Below, in pieces: positions 1 to 4,647 of a stretch of 7,879 bases of DNA. Position numbers and translations under genes: made by a program. The stretch is from NCBI GenBank assembly GCA_017626625.1, contig JAGAIK010000523.1, positions 1-7,879 on the forward strand. The letters are read 5' to 3'. How positions within the stretch are numbered: the first letter of the stretch is position 1; every line of letters starts with the position of its first letter. This DNA is from Roseburia sp. (GTDB lineage Bacteria; Bacillota; Clostridia; Lachnospirales; Lachnospiraceae). The notes below the pieces were generated by a model. That model saw only the letters and a list, made by a program, of their open reading frames with translations. It was not told the DNA's origin and made no database searches.

Positions 1-1
1 A

Positions 2-427
2 GAAGAACAGATTGCAAAACTTCCTATTGGATACATTACAGAAAAAGTTATAAACGAAAAAAAATATTACTGTCAGCAGTGGAAAGAAAACGGAAAGTCA
101 AAAAGTCGCTATATTTCCGAAGAGAAAGCAAATACTCTCAAACCTCAGATTGAAGAAAGAAAAAAGCTTCAGAAAGAATTAAAAGCATTAAAAAAGACAA
201 TGCCTGATCCTGTTTATGAAGAAACAGAAGAAGAAACTCCAGAACCTGAATTTAAAATGTCAGCCCTCTATGGTGAAGCTCTTTTGAATATGGCTCAGAC
301 AGCAAGCCAGTATGAACGAAGGGATTGTTTTTCTAAGATTCAGGATTTCTTAAAGACTCCTGCGGCTGATAAAGTTTGTCTTGTTTTTGGTCTCCGCAGA
401 ACTGGAAAGACAACACTCCTGATATAA
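2..427 (+). pseudogene. AAA/P-loop ATPase, N-terminal fragment, broken at the phage junction
   Basis: The frame is open from the left edge, so the gene starts outside the window; the Met codon at 200 is internal. 141 residues are visible. Residues 6-40 (LPIGYITEKVIN, then a YY..QQWKENGKSKSRYI pattern) resemble the short N-terminal domain (DUF6788-like) that precedes some Firmicute ATPases. A charged, probably coiled-coil stretch follows (about 40-66), then an acidic linker (67-84), then LYGEALLNMA and RRDCF blocks. A Walker A motif GLRRTGKT sits at 130-137 (bases 389-412). Translation stops at TAA 425-427, only four codons after the motif, so Walker B, sensor and C-terminal domains are all missing. 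The family binds ATP; the role of this member is unknown. GC is about 36% by hand count against about 55% in the next 120 bases. The last codons and the stop probably belong to the phage sequence. Family assignment is from memory of motifs; the truncation is directly visible. Confidence 0.75.
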
Positions 428-428
428 C
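413..428. other. Junction between ATPase gene and Mu-like phage DNA
   Basis: Two genes end here in mid-domain, from opposite sides. The plus-strand ATPase frame is lost right after its Walker A motif, and the minus-strand sheath frame leaves phage-like sequence after about residue 39 (SSVPL). Base composition jumps at the same point. The exact breakpoint cannot be fixed without the two parental sequences; it probably lies between 413 and 428. No Mu-type end or target duplication can be recognised, and a sheath gene is interior in Mu-like genomes, so this does not look like a transposition boundary. It may be a deletion or rearrangement in a decayed prophage, or an assembly or amplification chimera. 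Confidence 0.75.
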
Positions 429-541
429 GGAACGCTGCTTTCCACATTGGAGGCGCCGATTGTCACCTGCACTCCCCGACCCTCCACGGTGCTCCGCCCC
501 AGGTTGCCATCTTCTACTGTGACGTTTACTGAACTAAACAT
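425..541 (-). pseudogene. Contractile tail sheath-like protein, N-terminal fragment
   Basis: The ATG at 541 has a strong ribosome binding site: GGAGG (bases 554-550) ends 8 bases upstream. About 39 residues look genuine: MFSSVNVTVEDGNLG at 1-15, then a GVQVTIGAS stretch around 23-31. This V.V.V.DG.LG opening followed by a short beta strand with a GV..IG pattern is typical of Mu gpL-like and DUF2586-type sheath proteins, which normally run to several hundred residues. Position agrees: in Mu the sheath gene L follows genes 36-38, and this frame follows their equivalents. The start overlaps the upstream small gene's stop by 8 bases. After about base 425 the frame runs into antisense ATPase sequence and would end at 350, so the gene is broken. 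The sheath would form the contracting tube around the tail; this fragment cannot. Sheath identity rests on a short N-terminus plus gene order. Confidence 0.62.
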
Positions 542-722
542 TCTTATCACCTCCACCAATCGGAGCATTTAAAAATTTCTGTTCTGTGGCATCATATTCC
601 TGCTCTGTTACCATCTTCCCGCTCCGCCATCCAGACACCGCTTTCATTCCTTCAAATACGGCATCTGGAGTATTCTTTATTACTTTCAGTTCTTCAATTT
701 TTATATATTTTTCACTCGCCAC
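534..722 (-). CDS. Small protein of unknown function upstream of the sheath gene (Mu gp38 position)
   Basis: 62 residues, starting at GTG (722). The upstream GGAAGG sequence is spaced about 9 bases from it and no ATG with a good site exists nearby. The start lies 2 bases past the stop of the preceding gene, and its TAG stop at 534-536 lies inside the next gene's start region, so it is tightly packed in the operon and likely translated by coupling. The protein is hydrophilic and has no membrane segment or signal peptide. It has a YIKIEELKVIKN opening, an SGWRSGK patch in the middle and a Gly-rich end (IGGGDKNV). Mu and relatives carry a very small gene at exactly this place (gp38, or DUF2635 proteins). 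Position argues for an equivalent, but I do not see convincing residue similarity to DUF2635. Function is not known. Confidence 0.7.
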   Translation of the reverse strand: MASEKYIKIEELKVIKNTPDAVFEGMKAVSGWRSGKMVTEQEYDATEQKFLNAPIGGGDKNV

Positions 723-724
723 TT

Positions 725-1219
725 TTAATCGCCTTCCTTTTTTACTGTGTGTTCATACTTCATGCTAATGTTTTTCATTGGAACATCGATATAGACACCT
801 CCCGTCAAGGTGATATCAAATTCCACTGCCATTTTACTGTTCAGAATGCTGTCCTCCTTCTGAACCCAGTCCGCCTCGCCAATTTCCATCTCCACCCAGT
901 TTTCATCTACTGCAACTCCTTTGGAGATTCCCTTTAGAAACTCAGTGAAAATATTTTCCACTTTTTCTTCGTCATAATCGCCGATTATCACATGCAGAAC
1001 CGTAATGCGTTCAAAAAGTTTCTTTCTCGTAATCCGCTGCCCTGTTTGGTCTTCATATATTTTTTTTGACTTGGAACGAGTAAGTTTCTCTCCCACACGC
1101 AGCACGGCTCCCACATGCGTTTCATTGCAGTTTTTCAGGCTTTTCAACGAATCGTGGATTTTGCCATGTATCCCTGCCGCCTGCAGCTCCTTTACAATAA
1201 AATCTCTTTCTTCTTTCAT
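725..1219 (-). CDS. Probable tail terminator/completion-like protein (Mu gp37 position)
   Basis: 164 residues. The ATG at 1219 directly follows the TAA of the upstream gene (sequence TAAATG on the minus strand), with a GGGAG site six bases upstream, indicating translational coupling. The N-terminus is helical (EERDFIVKELQAAG). A basic middle follows (48-67), then a strand-helix unit at about 70-98 (RITVLHVIIGDYDEEKVENI), and a C-terminal strand pair containing W118, the DSILNSK patch at 123-129 and ITLTGGVY at 136-143. The pattern of a strand, an amphipathic helix and a closing G-G-V-Y strand is reminiscent of tail terminator and Gp37/DUF1834-like proteins that cap the tail and join it to the neck. 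Location between the gpG-like protein and the sheath supports a tail-completion job. This is inference from pattern and position; no diagnostic motif is present. Confidence 0.6.
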   Translation of the reverse strand: MKEERDFIVKELQAAGIHGKIHDSLKSLKNCNETHVGAVLRVGEKLTRSKSKKIYEDQTGQRITRKKLFERITVLHVIIGDYDEEKVENIFTEFLKGISKGVAVDENWVEMEIGEADWVQKEDSILNSKMAVEFDITLTGGVYIDVPMKNISMKYEHTVKKEGD

Positions 1220-1708
1220 TTACCGCTCCCTGACAATCTCCTCTAAAATCTCTTTGATTTCCTCATCGTCTCTTTCGCTGATACCTAAGAATGGTCTTGC
1301 AGGTATGGTCACCCTGACGGACGGCTTGCTCACAAAGCGGTCTCCAATTTTAAACTTCAGGTATTTTCCATGCTTTGCTCGGATAGTTCGCTCATCACCG
1401 AACTGGTGAGTGGCTGCATATATTAAATTTGTTCCGACTGCAAGCCCCGTACTATTAGATTCCGACTTAATGGATGCTCGGAGTGCAGATGTCCGAATTA
1501 ATGTTTTTCCACCGTTTTCCCTTGCCCTGCGTGACTCTTCCCATTTTGTTCCTTCCGGTGTTTCCTGCGCCTGAAAACGCTCCACTGTAGAAGTCCTGAG
1601 TCCCTCCGCTATAGCATTCATAACTCCGGCTTTATCCACGTCCATGTCATCTAAACGTTTTAAAAGCTGGTTTGTCTCATCCTCAATCCTGACTGAAATA
1701 GATGACAC
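1220..1708 (-). CDS. Phage virion morphogenesis protein (Mu gpG / P2 gpS family)
   Basis: 162 residues. The start is GTG at 1708, chosen because GGTGGTGAT lies just upstream and the preceding gene ends only 4 bases earlier. Family features appear in the expected order: an N-terminal helix; PEGTKW at 51-56 (the G.pW block); a lysine/threonine stretch leading to LIRTSALRASI at 70-80 (the L..tG.L..S block); YAATHQFG at 97-104; and IPARPFLGIS at 135-144, the signature of this family. Length is normal (about 150-170). In P2, gpS is needed for tail completion, and in Mu gpG is made in the morphogenesis cluster, so the protein probably acts at the neck or tail during virion assembly. In Mu the G gene lies before protease gene I; here it lies after the gp36-like gene. 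Confidence 0.88.
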   Translation of the reverse strand: MSSISVRIEDETNQLLKRLDDMDVDKAGVMNAIAEGLRTSTVERFQAQETPEGTKWEESRRARENGGKTLIRTSALRASIKSESNSTGLAVGTNLIYAATHQFGDERTIRAKHGKYLKFKIGDRFVSKPSVRVTIPARPFLGISERDDEEIKEILEEIVRER

Positions 1709-1712
1709 GGTA

Positions 1713-2174
1713 TCACCACCCTTTCATGCTCTCCCTGGTAAACAGCCTCGGAGAACTCTCCATTGTAAAACTAATATTAGCGGTACCGGAAGAAGCATTT
1801 CCCTCCTCTGATACGTCAATATCCACTTTTCCCTCTGCCACCCTGAGCAAAAATGCAATGGCTGCGTTATAGCGATTCAGATAGGTTTTCTCCCTGTCAT
1901 CCTCATCCACACCTTTCCGGGAAACCAGATTATAAAGGGCAATATCCTTTGCATATTTATGAATGACAGGCGGTGTCTTCTTAAATGGGACTTTGTACCG
2001 CTTGGCAAGGTACCCGTCGATTTCCGCCCCGGCATCTCCAATCGCCTGTTCTGCCAATGGCGTGATTTTTTCAATACGTTTTTCCTTTTCTTCCTCATAA
2101 TCATCGCCGATGATGTTATTTAACATATCATCTTTGAGCATTTCTAATACTTCTTCAGCAGTACAATACCCCAT
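1713..2174 (-). CDS. DUF1320 / Mu gp36-like (gp436 family) head-tail connector protein
   Basis: 153 residues, ATG at 2174. The GGAGG site occupies 2188-2184, immediately after the capsid gene's TAG stop (2191-2189), with 9 bases to the start. DUF1320 hallmarks are clear: a short N-terminal segment opening YCTAEEVLEML, then a helix around 40-50, then AGAEIDGYLAKRYKVPF at about 48-64. A conserved Pro pair (68-69) follows, then a helix with AKDIALYNLVSRKG (75-88), and a Tyr/Asn helix YLNRYNAAIAFL. The last 40 residues are Ser/Gly/Thr rich (NASSGTANISF) and end near RLFTRESMKGW. Family members act in the connector region below the portal in Mu-like phages (Mu gp36, gene J). The gene lies directly after the capsid gene, as in Mu. 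Family call is firm; exact ring position is from known relatives. Confidence 0.9.
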   Translation of the reverse strand: MGYCTAEEVLEMLKDDMLNNIIGDDYEEEKEKRIEKITPLAEQAIGDAGAEIDGYLAKRYKVPFKKTPPVIHKYAKDIALYNLVSRKGVDEDDREKTYLNRYNAAIAFLLRVAEGKVDIDVSEEGNASSGTANISFTMESSPRLFTRESMKGW

Positions 2175-2188
2175 TTACAAGCACCTCC

Positions 2189-3091
2189 CTATCCCTGCAT
2201 ATCTTCCGTTCCGTCAGAACCATACGCCATCTGCCAGAAGCCGTATCCCGCATTGGAACGCCCATCACAGCCCCAGACAAATGTATCATTCATGAATACA
2301 TTCTCATCTGTATCCCGGTTCAAGGCTGTCATTTTGATTTTTTTTCTCTCCTGGAAGATAAACGGCTTTAACGGCTTCTTGGTGCAGAGCAGCATCCACA
2401 TATGAGGCTTTGAAGCAAATCGAGTTGTAACAAGGATTTCTGCCGTATCCTTAAGGACATTTGTTGTCCCCTCAATCTGGTCTGCCTTTAAGATAAGGCG
2501 GGCTGTCTTTTCTTCCGCCGGGGACACCACCAAAAGGTCTGGAACGATGTTCAGGCTCTTCCCCTGGTCACCTGTCAAATTCATCATGGCTGCTCTTGCA
2601 AGCTCATAACTTTCTGCAGACAGCTTCGCATGGGACAAATTGCTCGTTTTAAATCCGAACTCTCCGGATGGATGCTCATCCGAAAAGAATGGTTTTCCAT
2701 CATAACAAATACCTGTGAATCCATTCTTGGCAACCTCAAATACAAGCTCATCTGGGAACTCTGCCGCAGCCTGACCCATTCCTGCAAAATAAGCACCATA
2801 GATTCCGTACTGGTCATCCTCGATATCATCCCTTGGCACAGATACCGACATTTCAAACTTCCGGTTCCGGATGACATATTCATATCCTGCCATGTTCTGA
2901 AGTTCACGCTCTCCAATCCACTCCCGCATCTGTGGGAACTGCCCTAACCATTTGTAATTTGTTTCAGAGGTTGCGCTTGGAATTTTGGTTGCAATTTCCT
3001 GATAATCCGTTTTCACCTCTGAAAATGCCTTATTATAAGCTGTGGAATAGCTTATATTAAGACCGTTTAATGCCTGCTGATTTACTACCAT
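2189..3091 (-). CDS. Major capsid protein, Mu gpT family
   Basis: 300 residues, close to Mu gpT in length. The ATG at 3091 is preceded by AGGAGG with about 8 bases of spacing. The N-terminus reads LNGLNISYSTAYNKAF (8-23), the family's usual opening. WIGER at 58-62, the VPRDDIEDDQYGIY block at 85-98 and DGKPFFSDEHP at 131-141 are all characteristic of gpT. Later come NIVPDLLVVSPAEE and a C-terminal WGCDGRSNAGYGFW stretch. The HK97-like fold is known for the family, and the protein forms the icosahedral shell over the scaffold. There is no long N-terminal delta domain, which agrees with a separate scaffold encoded inside the protease gene. It follows the cement-like gene and precedes the gp36-like gene, the Mu order. 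No sign of truncation or frameshift. Confidence 0.95.
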   Translation of the reverse strand: MVVNQQALNGLNISYSTAYNKAFSEVKTDYQEIATKIPSATSETNYKWLGQFPQMREWIGERELQNMAGYEYVIRNRKFEMSVSVPRDDIEDDQYGIYGAYFAGMGQAAAEFPDELVFEVAKNGFTGICYDGKPFFSDEHPSGEFGFKTSNLSHAKLSAESYELARAAMMNLTGDQGKSLNIVPDLLVVSPAEEKTARLILKADQIEGTTNVLKDTAEILVTTRFASKPHMWMLLCTKKPLKPFIFQERKKIKMTALNRDTDENVFMNDTFVWGCDGRSNAGYGFWQMAYGSDGTEDMQG

Positions 3092-3109
3092 TTTCTTTTC
3101 CTCCTGTAA

Positions 3110-3493
3110 TTACAACATTTCTACAATAACGCCATCGACTTCAACCCCAAGGATTTTTCCTGCCCGGCTGGAACCCTCTGCGGTGAGAGTCACCGTCTGC
3201 GCATCTGACACATAGCAATCTTTTAAGATATCCTTTGCCGTGATACTGCCATCATTGTTCCAGAAAAAGGTGCCCCTTCTTACGGGAATAGCTACTTCTC
3301 CATTTTCCCCCTCAGAGTTATCCTTAAATCTCTGGGAGCAGCCTGCTATCAGCAGCCCCTCTTTTAAGGATGCCTCCTCTGCAAAGCCCTCCTCATTCAT
3401 AGCTATTATGCAGTGCTCCCTGATTTTTGCTCCGGCTGCCATGGGTAAAGAAATATTTAACCCACACATTCTTTCATTTCCTGCTCTGTTCAT
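3110..3493 (-). CDS. Small head decoration/cement-like protein (between protease and capsid)
   Basis: 127 residues. The ATG at 3493 is preferred over the upstream Met at 3526, because GGAGG lies 9 bases before 3493 and the 3526 start would overlap the protease by 29 bases. The protease stop is only 4 bases upstream. The fold signature is beta-rich: ISLPMAAGAKIREHCIIAMNEE near the start, a LLIAGCSQRFKDNSEGENGEV stretch, then IPVRRGTFFWNN, ITAKDILKDCYVSDAQTVT and a closing AGKILGVEVDGVIVEM. This AGxKI / VRRGxF / ITxxDIxxxCYVxDxQTV / AGxxxxVxxDGVxVE pattern is common in small proteins next to gpT genes in Mu-like phages, described as decoration, cement or DUF2190-like proteins that stabilise the shell. 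Similarity is from pattern memory. A minor head protein (Mu gp33/gp35 position) is the alternative. Confidence 0.72.
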   Translation of the reverse strand: MNRAGNERMCGLNISLPMAAGAKIREHCIIAMNEEGFAEEASLKEGLLIAGCSQRFKDNSEGENGEVAIPVRRGTFFWNNDGSITAKDILKDCYVSDAQTVTLTAEGSSRAGKILGVEVDGVIVEML

Positions 3494-3497
3494 TTCC

Positions 3498-4061
3498 CTA
3501 CTCCTCCATAAAATATTTTTTAACATCTTCCTCAGAGATACCGCAGTTTTTCAGCACCTGCGCATCGTAATTATCCAGGCTTTTTTGAGGAGCATCTGAG
3601 AGCTCCATCTTTCCCGGAGGGACTACCACAGGGGCTTTTTCCATAAAAGAAGTAAAGCCTTCTTTGTCTTTCAGGATATACTCTCTCGCCCAGTCCTTCT
3701 GTGCTGCAGTAATCTTTCCGGCTTTTAACGCCTTCATCACAAGTTCATCTGCATCCCGCTCCTTCAGTTCTTTCTTCAGTGAAAGAACTTCTGTCATCGC
3801 CTTTCCATCCCCTCCGGCTTTTAACGCCATGATGGCAGCGGCGACATCCTCAGTCTTGGCATCCTCATCCAGTTCCAGTAAAGACAACACTGTGGAATTT
3901 GCTACCGGAACGGTTTCCCCTTCAGGTGGAACAGAGGCTTTCTCTTCCTCCTTTTTCTTATCCGCTGTGATTTTTCCAGCTTCCTGCAATGCCTTTTTCA
4001 CATCCTCCTCCGTTGCCGTTTCCGGTAATCCCAACAATGTGATAATTTCCTTCAAATCCAT
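3498..4061 (-). CDS. Internal in-frame scaffold protein nested in the protease gene (Mu Z-like)
   Basis: An ATG at 4061 lies in the protease frame and has its own strong ribosome binding site: AAAGGAGG ending at 4070, spaced 8 bases. A site this good inside a coding region is unlikely by chance. The product, 187 residues, equals the protease C-terminus: MDLKEIITLLGLPETATEED, then a Lys/Glu-rich helical segment, a second similar helical unit at 61-80, and coiled-coil-like charged helices to the end. It has no protease domain. Phage Mu encodes scaffold Z this way from within gene I, and lambda encodes Nu3 within C, so the arrangement is a known design. The product would guide assembly of the gpT-type capsid and be degraded by the protease. 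Expression from this start is inferred, not shown. Confidence 0.82.
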   Translation of the reverse strand: MDLKEIITLLGLPETATEEDVKKALQEAGKITADKKKEEEKASVPPEGETVPVANSTVLSLLELDEDAKTEDVAAAIMALKAGGDGKAMTEVLSLKKELKERDADELVMKALKAGKITAAQKDWAREYILKDKEGFTSFMEKAPVVVPPGKMELSDAPQKSLDNYDAQVLKNCGISEEDVKKYFMEE

Positions 4062-4541
4062 GCTTTTTTCCTCCTTTAAATCGTCTATGTCCATATCCAT
4101 AGAATTTACAAGCGCAAACATTCCGTCGATTGCCGGAGTGTTTGTCAACGCCAGGGAATGAATACAGGCTGCTCTTTTATCCTTTTTCCGGACAAGCACC
4201 ACCGGAGAAAGATACTTGTATTCTTTATTTTTCAGATATTCCTCCGCCTTTTTCGTCCATTCTACCTTGGCAATCACGGCATCCTCCCCTTTGTAAATAT
4301 CCTTGACCCACCCTCCGGCGGGTGCCTGGACATCTTTTAAGGTCTGATGCTCGTAATCAATCACTAAATCCAGCTTCCTTCCCTTAAACTGTTCTATAAT
4401 CAAGCCAATGCTCTCATCATCCACAATAAAATCACCTTTTTGTGAATGAACTGTACCAAGTGGAAGGATTTTGATTTCTGTCGGTGCCCCATCGGCATTC
4501 ACTGCCCCGGTGGAGCACGCAATATAATCTTTCAACTTCAA
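3498..4541 (-). CDS. Prohead protease, Mu gene I family, with fused C-terminal scaffold region
   Basis: 347 residues from the TTG at 4541. A GTG two codons earlier (4547) overlaps the GGAG site itself (4550-4547), whereas TTG has 5-base spacing, so TTG is the likely start (MKLKDYIACSTG). The protease domain fills about residues 1-148, with blocks ILPLGTVH, DYEHQT, APAGGWV, YKYLSPVV and LALTNTPAIDGMFALVN, as in Mu-like proteases (PF10123-type). I do not assign catalytic residues. The rest (about 160-347) is acidic, alanine/lysine-rich and predicted helical, the scaffold region. The protein cleaves scaffold during prohead maturation and is normally lost afterwards. It is the first gene after the only sizeable gap in the operon, which carries a palindromic site. 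It ends 4 bases before the next start. No sign of damage. Family call is firm; the start codon is the main uncertainty. Confidence 0.9.
   Translation of the reverse strand: MKLKDYIACSTGAVNADGAPTEIKILPLGTVHSQKGDFIVDDESIGLIIEQFKGRKLDLVIDYEHQTLKDVQAPAGGWVKDIYKGEDAVIAKVEWTKKAEEYLKNKEYKYLSPVVLVRKKDKRAACIHSLALTNTPAIDGMFALVNSMDMDIDDLKEEKSMDLKEIITLLGLPETATEEDVKKALQEAGKITADKKKEEEKASVPPEGETVPVANSTVLSLLELDEDAKTEDVAAAIMALKAGGDGKAMTEVLSLKKELKERDADELVMKALKAGKITAAQKDWAREYILKDKEGFTSFMEKAPVVVPPGKMELSDAPQKSLDNYDAQVLKNCGISEEDVKKYFMEE
4070..4077 (-). promoter_or_regulatory. Internal ribosome binding site for the nested scaffold gene
   Basis: On the minus strand, AAAGGAGG precedes the in-frame ATG at 4061 with 8 bases of spacing. 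The same bases also encode the protease residues LKEE (in the DLKEEKSMDL stretch), so the sequence has a double duty. It decides the scaffold start. Confidence 0.8.
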
Positions 4542-4546
4542 TATCA

Positions 4547-4553
4547 CTCCTTT
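4547..4553 (-). promoter_or_regulatory. Ribosome binding site deciding the protease TTG start
   Basis: AAAGGAG on the minus strand ends 5 bases before TTG at 4541. The nearby GTG at 4547-4545 shares its first base with this element and so cannot use it. This argues for the TTG start. Confidence 0.6.
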
Positions 4554-4570
4554 TTACCGCCCACAACCCC

Positions 4571-4597
4571 GTTATAACGCGTTATAACGCTATAAAC
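4571..4597. promoter_or_regulatory. Palindromic operator/late-promoter-like site upstream of the protease gene
   Basis: Bases 4571-4588 form a perfect 18-base palindrome, GTTATAACGCGTTATAAC. It is built from two copies of the 10-base unit GTTATAACGC (4571-4580, 4581-4590), one helical turn apart. A further half unit follows, so that TTAT-AACGCT-ATAA occupies 4582-4595. TTAT-N6-ATAA matches, as I recall it, the dyad bound by the phage Mu late activator C, and Mu has a C-dependent late promoter (P_I) upstream of the same gene. On the minus strand TATAAC (4576-4571) could serve as a -10 element; no good -35 is visible, as expected for an activated promoter. The palindrome is seen; its role is inferred. 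Confidence 0.5.
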
Positions 4598-4647
4598 TTT
4601 TTACTTATGGGAATTTCTTCCTTAATAGCTTAAAAATCCCTAAATCG
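4598..4647. other. AT-rich remainder of the gap between gp30-like and protease genes
   Basis: Fifty bases of AT-rich sequence after the gp30-like stop. No gene, strong hairpin or clear -35/-10 pair is seen. It is the leader side of the palindromic site, and would be the upstream part of any protease promoter. Confidence 0.4.

Noticed and set aside
200..427. A complete 75-residue protein starting at ATG 200
   Set aside because: The same frame is open without a stop from base 2, and the upstream residues form a recognisable N-terminal module; the Met is internal.
413..428. A Mu-like phage end (attL/attR) at the junction
   Set aside because: The phage side is the interior of the sheath gene, no terminal dinucleotide or repeat pattern is recognisable, and no early genes (repressor, transposase) are nearby.
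1005..1409. Plus-strand open frame opposite the tail and gpG-like genes
   Set aside because: It spans parts of two well-supported minus-strand genes, has no family features and looks like a shadow.
3494..3526. Longer start for the cement-like gene at base 3526
   Set aside because: It would overlap the protease by 29 bases and lacks a ribosome binding site, whereas 3493 has GGAGG at 9 bases.
3664..4161. Plus-strand serine/phenylalanine-rich open frame opposite the protease/scaffold gene
   Set aside because: Its composition is the mirror of the Glu/Lys/Ala-rich scaffold on the other strand. It has no ribosome binding site and no recognisable domain.
4571..4602. Palindrome plus following T run (4598-4602) as an intrinsic terminator for plus-strand transcripts
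   Set aside because: The stem is AT-rich with almost no loop, the T run is short and offset, and there is no plus-strand gene upstream to terminate.
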